Part shown: positions 39,516-47,728 of the stretch, piece after piece
Position numbering within the stretch: the stretch's first letter is position 1
Layout of the letters: every line of letters begins with the position of its first letter
Source of the DNA: Chryseobacterium gleum
GTDB lineage: Bacteria > Bacteroidota > Bacteroidia > Flavobacteriales_D > Crocinitomicaceae
Direction: 5' to 3'
DNA: 47,728 nucleotides
Assembly: GCA_945862165.1 (NCBI GenBank)
Contig: CAMAXI010000016.1
Location: 1 to 47,728, forward strand
Translations under genes and position numbers: made by a program
The notes under the pieces: model-generated
Databases searched by the model: none
What the model was told of the DNA's origin: nothing
What the model saw: only the letters and a program-made list of their open reading frames with translations

Positions 39516-42500
39516 AAAAGGATTTATAATAAAGTTACGTCAAAGTAGATCGTTTAAAGGGTTAAGTTTATCTATCGTATTAAGTATACTTGTTGATGTT
39601 ATTCATCCTACGATGGCCTTAGCTTTAACGGAAGGTAATTCTCAAACCGAAGTTCAATCTTTTGAGCCTATAAGTACGACACAAATGGTGGATCCTTTTA
39701 CCGGGGATTTTAACTATAATATTCCCCTTTTTAATCTACCTGGACCAAATGGTGGCTACCCAGTAAATTTAGCATATCATGCGGGAGTAACGATGGATGA
39801 TGAAGCTTCCTGGGTAGGCTTGGGTTGGAACATTAATGTAGGAAGTATAAATCGTAACATGAGAGGTTTACCAGATGAGTTTTTAAGTGAGGACAAAGAT
39901 AAGGATGGTGAAGCGGATCAAGATAGTGATCATTTATTAACTTATGATGACATGATGGCTTCTTGGACATTAGGTGTTAAAGGAGCTTATGACCCAGAAT
40001 TTAATGGTATTAACTTATTGAAAGGTTTGAAAGACCATTTGTCTTTAGGAGCATCCATTTATTACAATAATTTTAATGGGGTTGGAATATCCGTTGATCC
40101 GTCATTAAATTATGGTAGAGTTAGTTTAGATATTGGATTAGATTCAGAAAGTGGGATGTCTATTTCACCGTCTTTTTCTCTCGGAGATAAAAATGATGAA
40201 AATAAGCGAAAACATAAATTGGGTTTTACTTTAGATGGTGATTTATCTTTTAATTATTCTACGCACAAAAATAAAAAAGATAAGGAAAATGATATGTATA
40301 AAGGTAAATATCGAACCATGCGGAATGATGTAATTCAAAAAAATATTGGTGTTGGTTCTACTTTCTCAAAAAATAATTATATTCCCTCATTTTCAAAAAA
40401 TGTAGATAAATATAATTTGTCATTAACTGTTAAAGTAGGCTCTTTCAATGAGAATTTTGACTTTTCATCACATTACAATTTAAGTGCTTTTTTAAATACT
40501 GAAAATTATGATAATCTTGACATAGAAGGAAACCGACGGATGGTTATGGGCTATGCACAAGCTGGAGGCAAAATTGCAAATAATTATACCTTAGATTTTA
40601 TGCGTCAAAACGATGGTCAAGTTGATAAAGGCACTAAAATTTTACCTAGCTCTTACTATACTTATGATACGTATTCATCCACTGGACAGGGTTTATCAAG
40701 TTATTTTAGAACTTATAGATCGGATATTGGGCGAACATTTGATCCTTACTTAGAGAATTATACGCTAGGTGGAGGATATGGTTTTGAAACAGGTAATGAT
40801 TTTAAAACAACCATAGCCTTTACTAAAACTGAAATTGAACATGGTTACGATATCAATGCAAATTTTGGGTGGGATACCAAAGGTTCATGGGATAAATACA
40901 ATTCACTAACATTTGATTTTAACAATCCAACACCTGGAGGAAGAGTTGAAAATGTTTATTATAAAGTACATGGAGAACAATCATTATCAAAAAAGAATGA
41001 GTATGACTATATAAAAAACTTTGATTTACCTCTAGTCAAATTTGATGAAGATCCGAATGACGGATTATTACTTCGTAGAAGTATATCAGGAAATGGAAAT
41101 AATGGTCAATATAAAAATCAACGTACAAATGCAAATGAACGAGTAGTTAGAAATACATTGGTTCATACTTTAGTAAATAGTGAAGTAGATAAATTAGGTG
41201 AATTTAATGTGAATTATTTTATTAATCCAACTGAAGTTTACTCTAATATAATAGCTTCCAAAAAATTAAATAGAAAAGTAAGGAGTAACGTAAAAATTGA
41301 TAAACATTCTGCCGGTTACAAAGTATTAAATGAAGAAGGCAGTTATTATGTCTATGCATTACCCGCTTATAATCATAAAGAGGTAGAACATTCTTACTCT
41401 GTAAATGCTGAAAAAAATCCACAAAGTGTAGAAACTGTAATGTATCCTAGTAGTGAAGATAATCTAGATTACAAGGTTGGTGAAAAATTTCGAAGTAAAA
41501 CTATAAAATCACCATATACTCATTCTTATTTACTTACCTCTGTTCAAGGTTCCGATTATGTAGATTTAAAAAACGACGGTCCATCTGATGATGATTTAGG
41601 GTATTGGGTAAAGTTTAAATACATGCAATATACCCAAAACGATGGAAATCAAAAATTGTATAAATGGCGAACTCCTTATGACAAGAATTTATTTAACATG
41701 GGGAATTCTTGGACCGGTAAGGACGATAAAGCATCTTATCAATATGGTGAAAAAGAAATTTGGTATGTAGGACAAATTGAAACGAAATCGCATATTGCTA
41801 TATTTAAAATGAGCGAAAGATCTGATAGTAAAGAATCAAAAGGTGAATATGGAGAAGGTACGATAGAATTATCTGGAATGAAAGTAGACGAAATCAATAT
41901 TTATAACAAAAAAGATTTTATTTTACATTCCAATCAAGCGACTCCTTTACAAACAGTACATTTCGAATATGAAAATGCTACAAATAGTTTATGTCATTTA
42001 GCGCCAAATGCAACTGAAGGTAAATTAACATTAAAAAAAGTTTGGTTTACCTCAAATGGATCTACTAGAGGAAGTCAAAATGCATATGAGTTTGATTACG
42101 GTCAATCTTATTCTAATCCAAATTATAAGATGAATAGCTATGATATGTGGGGCAGTTATAAGAAAAAAGGATCAAATATCGAACATAATACTCATTTTCC
42201 TTATGTAAATCAATTCAATCAAAATTGGAATTCGGATGTTTGGGAACCAAATTATCTTGCTAATGAATTTGAAGATGATAAAGTTAGAAAAATAACGCAA
42301 CAGACGAATGACGCTTTAGTTTCTGCTTGGTGTCTTAAACGAATCACATTACCCTCTGGTGGTGAGATAAATATTCAGTATGAATCGGATGACTATGGTT
42401 ATGTACAACATAAGACAGCAAATCAAATGTTCAAAATAGAACGATTGGGACGTCCTGATTCTCCAAATCAAATTTATGATGAGGACGAATCAAACAATAA

Positions 42501-45500
42501 ATATTATGATGATGATCCAAATGAAGTAAAGGATGAAAAAGAACGTAGAATCTATTTTAAATTAGAATATCCGATAGAAGTTACAAGTAATATTGATGTG
42601 ACAAATAAAGAAGTTTACGATAAATATGTGGAGCCTCTGATGCATGAAAAAGATGGACCGAGACATATTTATTTTAAAACAAAAATAAATTTAGTGGATC
42701 AAGTTGATGATTTTATATCTGGATATCTTCCTTTAGAGGAAGGATATAAATATAATATCAATGCAAATAATAATTCGATATCCAAAGTTGCTTATTTCGT
42801 TGGGTGTGATGAGAACTCTATACAAAATCAAAATAATACATCGTATTACACGAAAGGATATGTTACCATTCAAGCTGCTAAGAAAAAAAACGGGAGTTAT
42901 TTTTCAAGTTTTCATCCATTAGCAATTGAAGGGTGGAACTACTTACAAACACAAGCGCCTTTGTTACTAAACAATGGTGAGGGTTTAAATTTAAATGGTG
43001 GGTTAAACAACCAAAATCCTAGTCATAATGATTTACTCAATAAAATGCCGAATATTATGTCTTTAGCTAAATCAACAGCAGAGATGTTTGGAAACATAAG
43101 AACTTATTGTCGTAATAGAGGTTTTGCAAGTACCATAGATTTAAATAATTCAGTAATTCGATTAGCAAGTCCCGATAAAAAGAAATTTGGTGGAGGTCAT
43201 AGGGTAAAGCAAATTACGATAACAGATAATTGGAATTTAGTCACTAATGAAAAATCACGTACATATGGTCAAATGTATGACTATACTATGGTAGAAGATG
43301 GTAAAATTATTTCCAGTGGTGTTGCTATTAATGAACCTCAGGCTGGGGGAGATGAGAATGCTTTAAAATATCCAATAAAATATTTTCATAAAAGTAGTTT
43401 ATTCACCAATCTGGGTATGAATACTGAAGGTCCTGTGAATGAGCATTTATTTCCAGGTGCAGGTGTTGGTTATCGAAAAGTTACCATTACAAGTTTAAAT
43501 ACTAAAGATCAAATTCAGAAAAGAGAAAAAAATATAACACGTACAGGAAGAACTGGAGGAGTAACCGTTCACGAATTTTTTACAGCAAAAGATTTTCCGA
43601 CATTGGTAGATTATTCCCAATTATCTGAAGAAAATGATACTAAGGATTATTTTAACGTACCAATTTTAGTTCCTACTATAGGTACTTTAAGTCGACAATT
43701 TTACCATGGAACTCAGGCTTTCAAAATTGAATTGAACGATATGCACGGAAAATTAAGATCTACTAAAACGTTTCAACTAATTGATGGAAAAATGGATGAA
43801 AATCCTATTACCACTGAGTTGTATGAATATAAATCTCATGTATCAGAGTATCAAGGGGAACAAATAAATATTCTTGACAGTGAAGTTAGTGTAATTGAAC
43901 AGGATGCTACAACACCTCATAAAATATCGAATGAAAAGCGATTGATGGGTGTCGAAGTTGAAATTTATACTGATCAAAAAGAGGTGAAAACATTTAATAA
44001 TAGCGGCAGTTTTGAAGTTGGCTTTGACGGAACATTAGTTTACTCAAATCCACCTTCACTTCCAATTCTTATGTTTTTTCCTCAATATTGGGCTACTTAT
44101 TCCAATCACAAAACCTTATTTAGAACCTATGTAACTAATAAAGTGATTCATAGGACTGGTATTTTATATAAAACTACCATAAGAGATTTACAAACAAGTA
44201 ATAGTTCGGAAATAGTCGCTTATGATGAAAAATCAGGTACTCCTATTCTTTCTAAAACGACCAATGAGTTTGGGGATGAGATGTATAGTTATATTATCCC
44301 GGCCTATTACCAATACGAACGTATGGGGCATGCTTATCAAAATATAAATTATAAATTTAATACGCTTATAAAAGGTCAAAGTGATATTCAACCCTCAAAT
44401 CATATCCATAATCCTAAATTATTTTTGTTTAGCCCTACACAAGAACAAAAAGAAATGCTTGTAAAAGGAGATGAATTATTAACGAATAATGTTGTTGGCG
44501 GCAAAACGGACTATAAAAATTATTTTTACATTAACTGGTTTAAAGATCGTAATTTTAAAGTTAGTTCAAATTGTAGCTCTGATAATATTAATTATTCAGT
44601 AGAGGTAAAAGAAGCTAATTTTATTCCTTATACGAGGTCAGGCATAAAGTATGGTATAAAGTGTACGTCAATTAATGATGAAATTTTAACAATAGAAGTT
44701 GGTCTGGATGATAGTCAAACTTTTAAAATAAATGGTGTCGTTAAAGCTTTTTACGATGTTAATTGTATCTCTAAATTTGGTTATTATATTAAACCAATGG
44801 CCGTAAACGCTGAACAAACATACAAGATTTCATCAAATAATTATCAAAAATGTTATTTCTTAGGTTGGAAATATGATTCGAATAATAATATAACAGAAGG
44901 TGTTTTAAGTTTTGTTAATGCATTAGATAATCCGGATAAAAACAATGTGTTTTTGACAGATTTAACAGTTATCCGTTCTGGATATCGAAATCATTATAAA
45001 GCTACTGCTGCAAATTATGAGTTTAAGGGTAATTTTGATGATATTGTTTTTGAACCATATTCGTTAACTTCTTCTGATCCATTAGTTACTACCAACACTG
45101 TTTTAAACTATAAAACACCTTCCAATAAATTACTTTCTGGTAATGCAAGTTTATATTCGGATGATTGGAGTGCAAATTTTACATCATTAAATTATGCTGA
45201 AAATAGTATAACATTCAACTCTTTTCTTGATGGTATACAGGGAGTTGAAGGAGAAATTAATCCGTTTTTATCCGGAAATAGTGGGATTTTTAGACCATTT
45301 AAATCGTATACTTATGTAGGTAAACGGTTTGCCGGTAGTGAACAAGATGCATACATTAGTAATAATGCAACTTCTAATCCAAAACTGCGTGAGTTTGGTG
45401 TTTTTGACCACAAGGTTCCTATGTTTACTTGGGATTTAGGTAATTTGGAAGATTATGAATCCAATTGGGAATGGGTAAATGAAGTTACTCGTTTTTCAGG

Positions 45501-46815
45501 AGATTCTTATGAAACTGAAAATGTTAATCGATTAAATATTAAGTCTAGTGCTTTGTATGGCTATAATAATTCCTTATCCATTGCTGTAGGTAGTAATGCA
45601 TCTTTCCATGAATTAGGCGTAGAGGATTTTGAATCTATTGTTGAAGAAAGTGATGGTGGTTGGGATACTGACAATAGAATTAAACAAAATCATTTTAATT
45701 TTTATCGCAAAAGTGGTGATAATCAAGTGGTCCTTTCTGAAATTTTACCAATTAAGAAAGGTGAATATATTAAAACGGATAATCCTTCTCTCGATGTTGA
45801 AGGTTACATTAAATTTCGATCCTATAATGTATCTGATTATATAAAAAATGCCTTAAATTTTATTAATGGGTTTACTGGGGATAAAGATTATATTAATGAA
45901 ATATTGAATCAAAGAACAACCGTTGCTTTATCTATAGTTGCTGATAAAACCAGTGTTGCTGGTAACTTATCCAATCGAAGTTATTTTTTAAATGGTAGTT
46001 TTTGGTGGTCTTCATATGGACAAAATAATATGAATATTTATTTTAGACCATATGTACATTGTCTAAAAGAAAACAATTTTTCTTTACCGCTTGGCACTCG
46101 AGTTTCAGGGAAAGCTACTATTTATGAAAAAAGATTTAAAATAAATTCAACGGAATACTTAACTAATGTATCGCTTTCCAAAAGTAAAGCACATACAGGT
46201 AAACAATCGATGAAAATTACTTCTAATGTTGTTTTTGATCAACCAATGTTAAGATTAATAAAGGGGAAAGAATACGTTGTTTCGATGTGGGTTTCTACTG
46301 ATAATTCTAAAGTTAAAACGTTTAAGAATGACCTCAAAGATTTGGTTATTCCTGGTAGTTGTAATTCGGTTGGTAACTTTGATAAATTCGATGAATATGA
46401 TATTACCTATGGCAAAGTAATAGAAGGATGGCAGAAAATAGATCTTGAATTTAAAACGAATGATAGTCAAACTATTCTAGCACTTCAATTTAATCCTCAA
46501 CGATATAATCTATATATAGATGATATACGTTTTTCTCCAAAAACAGGAGGTATTTCTACCTATGTATATGATCCTGTTAAGTTTCAGCTTAGGGCTACGT
46601 TAAATGTAGACAATTACGCTACTTTTTATTATTATGATGAACAGGGTAAATTAGCTATAAAAAAACAAGAAACAGAAAAAGGAGTATTCACAATCACTGA
46701 ATCTCGAGGTAATAATGCAAAGAAAACTCTTAATAATTCTGGTTCTTCGAGTGCATTTCAAGATTTACCATCTGATATAGTTAATTTCTTTAAAGATTTA
46801 TTTGATTTCGAATGA
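39502..46815 (+). CDS. Giant RHS-like secreted protein
   Basis: The 2437 residues begin with a signal-like segment ending near HPTMALALTEG. The next stretch, VDPFTGDFNYNIPLFNLPGP, GGYPVNLAYHAGVTMDDEAS and WVGLGWNINVGSINRNMRGLPDEF, is typical of very large Bacteroidota proteins related to RHS/YD-repeat shells. Later parts include a carbohydrate-binding-like segment (HTGKQSMKITSN to EYVVSMWVS). The end, VYDPVKFQLRATLNVDNYATFYYYDEQGKLAIKKQETEKG, is YD-repeat-like. RHS shells enclose or display C-terminal toxins. Only about 50 residues follow the last YD unit and no toxin domain is recognised. Start ATG 39502 or 39508 are both possible. It overlaps the genes on both sides. Confidence 0.85.
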   Translation: MFMNKKGFIIKLRQSRSFKGLSLSIVLSILVDVIHPTMALALTEGNSQTEVQSFEPISTTQMVDPFTGDFNYNIPLFNLPGPNGGYPVNLAYHAGVTMDDEASWVGLGWNINVGSINRNMRGLPDEFLSEDKDKDGEADQDSDHLLTYDDMMASWTLGVKGAYDPEFNGINLLKGLKDHLSLGASIYYNNFNGVGISVDPSLNYGRVSLDIGLDSESGMSISPSFSLGDKNDENKRKHKLGFTLDGDLSFNYSTHKNKKDKENDMYKGKYRTMRNDVIQKNIGVGSTFSKNNYIPSFSKNVDKYNLSLTVKVGSFNENFDFSSHYNLSAFLNTENYDNLDIEGNRRMVMGYAQAGGKIANNYTLDFMRQNDGQVDKGTKILPSSYYTYDTYSSTGQGLSSYFRTYRSDIGRTFDPYLENYTLGGGYGFETGNDFKTTIAFTKTEIEHGYDINANFGWDTKGSWDKYNSLTFDFNNPTPGGRVENVYYKVHGEQSLSKKNEYDYIKNFDLPLVKFDEDPNDGLLLRRSISGNGNNGQYKNQRTNANERVVRNTLVHTLVNSEVDKLGEFNVNYFINPTEVYSNIIASKKLNRKVRSNVKIDKHSAGYKVLNEEGSYYVYALPAYNHKEVEHSYSVNAEKNPQSVETVMYPSSEDNLDYKVGEKFRSKTIKSPYTHSYLLTSVQGSDYVDLKNDGPSDDDLGYWVKFKYMQYTQNDGNQKLYKWRTPYDKNLFNMGNSWTGKDDKASYQYGEKEIWYVGQIETKSHIAIFKMSERSDSKESKGEYGEGTIELSGMKVDEINIYNKKDFILHSNQATPLQTVHFEYENATNSLCHLAPNATEGKLTLKKVWFTSNGSTRGSQNAYEFDYGQSYSNPNYKMNSYDMWGSYKKKGSNIEHNTHFPYVNQFNQNWNSDVWEPNYLANEFEDDKVRKITQQTNDALVSAWCLKRITLPSGGEINIQYESDDYGYVQHKTANQMFKIERLGRPDSPNQIYDEDESNNKYYDDDPNEVKDEKERRIYFKLEYPIEVTSNIDVTNKEVYDKYVEPLMHEKDGPRHIYFKTKINLVDQVDDFISGYLPLEEGYKYNINANNNSISKVAYFVGCDENSIQNQNNTSYYTKGYVTIQAAKKKNGSYFSSFHPLAIEGWNYLQTQAPLLLNNGEGLNLNGGLNNQNPSHNDLLNKMPNIMSLAKSTAEMFGNIRTYCRNRGFASTIDLNNSVIRLASPDKKKFGGGHRVKQITITDNWNLVTNEKSRTYGQMYDYTMVEDGKIISSGVAINEPQAGGDENALKYPIKYFHKSSLFTNLGMNTEGPVNEHLFPGAGVGYRKVTITSLNTKDQIQKREKNITRTGRTGGVTVHEFFTAKDFPTLVDYSQLSEENDTKDYFNVPILVPTIGTLSRQFYHGTQAFKIELNDMHGKLRSTKTFQLIDGKMDENPITTELYEYKSHVSEYQGEQINILDSEVSVIEQDATTPHKISNEKRLMGVEVEIYTDQKEVKTFNNSGSFEVGFDGTLVYSNPPSLPILMFFPQYWATYSNHKTLFRTYVTNKVIHRTGILYKTTIRDLQTSNSSEIVAYDEKSGTPILSKTTNEFGDEMYSYIIPAYYQYERMGHAYQNINYKFNTLIKGQSDIQPSNHIHNPKLFLFSPTQEQKEMLVKGDELLTNNVVGGKTDYKNYFYINWFKDRNFKVSSNCSSDNINYSVEVKEANFIPYTRSGIKYGIKCTSINDEILTIEVGLDDSQTFKINGVVKAFYDVNCISKFGYYIKPMAVNAEQTYKISSNNYQKCYFLGWKYDSNNNITEGVLSFVNALDNPDKNNVFLTDLTVIRSGYRNHYKATAANYEFKGNFDDIVFEPYSLTSSDPLVTTNTVLNYKTPSNKLLSGNASLYSDDWSANFTSLNYAENSITFNSFLDGIQGVEGEINPFLSGNSGIFRPFKSYTYVGKRFAGSEQDAYISNNATSNPKLREFGVFDHKVPMFTWDLGNLEDYESNWEWVNEVTRFSGDSYETENVNRLNIKSSALYGYNNSLSIAVGSNASFHELGVEDFESIVEESDGGWDTDNRIKQNHFNFYRKSGDNQVVLSEILPIKKGEYIKTDNPSLDVEGYIKFRSYNVSDYIKNALNFINGFTGDKDYINEILNQRTTVALSIVADKTSVAGNLSNRSYFLNGSFWWSSYGQNNMNIYFRPYVHCLKENNFSLPLGTRVSGKATIYEKRFKINSTEYLTNVSLSKSKAHTGKQSMKITSNVVFDQPMLRLIKGKEYVVSMWVSTDNSKVKTFKNDLKDLVIPGSCNSVGNFDKFDEYDITYGKVIEGWQKIDLEFKTNDSQTILALQFNPQRYNLYIDDIRFSPKTGGISTYVYDPVKFQLRATLNVDNYATFYYYDEQGKLAIKKQETEKGVFTITESRGNNAKKTLNNSGSSSAFQDLPSDIVNFFKDLFDFE

Positions 46816-47501
46816 TAAGATATAGTTACATAGTATTATTATTTATTCCATTTTTAAATTTTTCTCAAAATTTTGAAAATGACATGAAAGCTATTAGTCA
46901 AAAAATGGAAAATGCCGAGGCTATTTCTATAAAAGCTAAAGTTTCTGTTTATTCTAAAAGAGGTGGTAAATTAATTTATAATTCAGTTTCCTCAGTTGAG
47001 CATAAAAATGAAACAACTATTACCAAGTTAGATGATTTGGAAATATTTAAGTCTAAAACGATAGAAATTCAAGTGGATTACGAAAATCATAAAATGTTGT
47101 TGTCCACTAAAAATAAAGTATCTGACAAAATTTCAGAAAGTACGCTAAAAGAAATTCAGAAATATGTTTCATCATCAAAATCTACTAAAACTAAAAATTC
47201 TCCTAAATTAATTAGTTCTGTTAATGGTTTAAATACATATTCTTTTTCGAATTTAAAAGGTATAAATGATTACACTGTTGTTTTAGATAATAAAAATCAT
47301 ACGTTGATTAAAATTACTTTTGAATACGATGAGTCTTCAACCAATAAAGGTCAATTTGGAATTATCGAATATACTCAATTCGATTATCGTCCAATCTTTA
47401 ATTCTTCTCATTTTAACACAAATAATTATTTTATAATTGATAAGAGTAAAAAATATATTCCTTCTAGCAGATTTTCTCAATATAATATCATTACTCAATG
47501 A
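46812..47501 (+). CDS. Secreted protein, 229 residues, LolA-like layout
   Basis: The signal peptide MIRYSYIVLLFIPFLNFSQ is followed by ISQKMENAEAISIKAKVSVYSKRGGKLIYNSV, then alternating strands ending with YSFSNLKGINDYTVVLDNKNHTLIKITFEYDES. This resembles the open beta-barrel of LolA/LolB-type carriers, but only in general pattern. It overlaps the RHS-like gene by 4 bases (ATGA) and the next gene in the same way, so translation is coupled. Confidence 0.7.
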   Translation: MIRYSYIVLLFIPFLNFSQNFENDMKAISQKMENAEAISIKAKVSVYSKRGGKLIYNSVSSVEHKNETTITKLDDLEIFKSKTIEIQVDYENHKMLLSTKNKVSDKISESTLKEIQKYVSSSKSTKTKNSPKLISSVNGLNTYSFSNLKGINDYTVVLDNKNHTLIKITFEYDESSTNKGQFGIIEYTQFDYRPIFNSSHFNTNNYFIIDKSKKYIPSSRFSQYNIITQ

Positions 47502-47728
47502 AATATTTTTCATTTATACTCTTCTTTTCCTTCCCTTTTCTAGTTTATTCAGGAGAGGGTACCATTGTGCGTCCTTTTACATACGGATCATGGGGTTTAA
47601 ATAAGGTTTTACGAATTGACAATTCGAGTGGTATTATCTCAGAGGTACCAGATTATGAGCATTACACAGGTTTTGTTGTGTTGGATTACACACGCAAGCA
47701 TGATAGTGATTTATCTAAGTCATATGAT
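47498..47728 (+). CDS. Secreted protein, N-terminal part (runs off the window)
   Basis: ATG at 47498 overlaps the previous stop (ATGA) and the frame is open for 77 codons to the window end. A signal peptide (MKYFSFILFFSFPFLVYS) precedes GEGTIVRPFTYGSWGLNKVL and VPDYEHYTGFVVLDYTRKHD. It continues the coupled cluster of secreted proteins. The family is not recognised from this fragment. Confidence 0.65.
   Translation, partial: MKYFSFILFFSFPFLVYSGEGTIVRPFTYGSWGLNKVLRIDNSSGIISEVPDYEHYTGFVVLDYTRKHDSDLSKSYD

Noticed and set aside
1-47728. CRISPR arrays, rRNA genes and intact insertion sequences
   Set aside because: No regular direct-repeat/spacer series, rRNA sequence or transposase was seen anywhere in the window.

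Overview
The window looks like a chromosome segment from a low-GC member of the Bacteroidota, most likely order Flavobacteriales. The signs are a TAnnTTTG-type -7 box in front of the tRNA and FKBP genes, few Shine-Dalgarno sequences, tandem FKBP-type isomerases (one a lipoprotein), a START-like protein beside a YjgP/YjgQ (LptF/LptG) permease, and very large secreted RHS-like proteins. Genus-level placement is inference. LAYOUT. (1) 1-10.2 kb is ordinary backbone: a partial M1 peptidase; a KilA-N gene broken by one in-frame amber codon; two FKBP isomerases; mnmA; a secreted protein; a four-gene envelope operon (START-like, LptF/G-like permease, two glycosyltransferases); and a tRNA-Met with its promoter and terminator. 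(2) About 10.2-26.2 kb is an accessory, defence-type region that begins just after the tRNA. It holds an Abi_2 protein with a HEPN motif; two decayed genes (a RecG/AlbA-type winged-helix tail and a DNA/RNA non-specific endonuclease); a HEFAH metallopeptidase resembling the Lit/U49 group; several unknown genes; an excisionase-like HTH gene with a tyrosine integrase; and a MerR-like regulator. (3) Inside it, 19416-22651 has the layout of an integron-type cassette array. Two consecutive cassettes each start with a core site whose first nine bases are the exact reverse complement of the inverse core at the cassette's own end, and both end in attC-like hairpins of about 80 and 60 bp. Each cassette carries two genes, the second encoding a protein with a HEPN-type RX4H motif. 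(4) Directly after the array, 22888-26176 is a compact three-gene operon: an HEXXH metallopeptidase-like protein, a protein with a QxK element that may be PD-(D/E)XK-like, and a SIR2-family protein. I know of no described system with this composition, and it is the best candidate for a new anti-phage system here. (5) 26.4-33.1 kb is a regulatory and biosynthetic locus. One operon encodes an alpha-oxoamine synthase fused to an acyltransferase, a STAS-like protein, a soluble histidine kinase and a NarL-type response regulator. Beside it lie a second response regulator, an XRE regulator and a small protein with two RNA polymerase alpha-CTD-like domains. Paired 20-bp sites with AACACGTG arms and the same 22-bp spacing lie upstream of the synthase operon and of the second response regulator, suggesting one regulon. 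(6) 33.2-47.7 kb is a plus-strand run of secreted proteins: a 1576-residue protein with a duplicated module, an OmpH/Skp-like chaperone, a lipoprotein, a 2437-residue RHS-like protein and two further secreted proteins, with several overlapping start and stop codons. Gene boundaries are mostly supported by open frames. Functions come from motif recognition by eye, without database searches.
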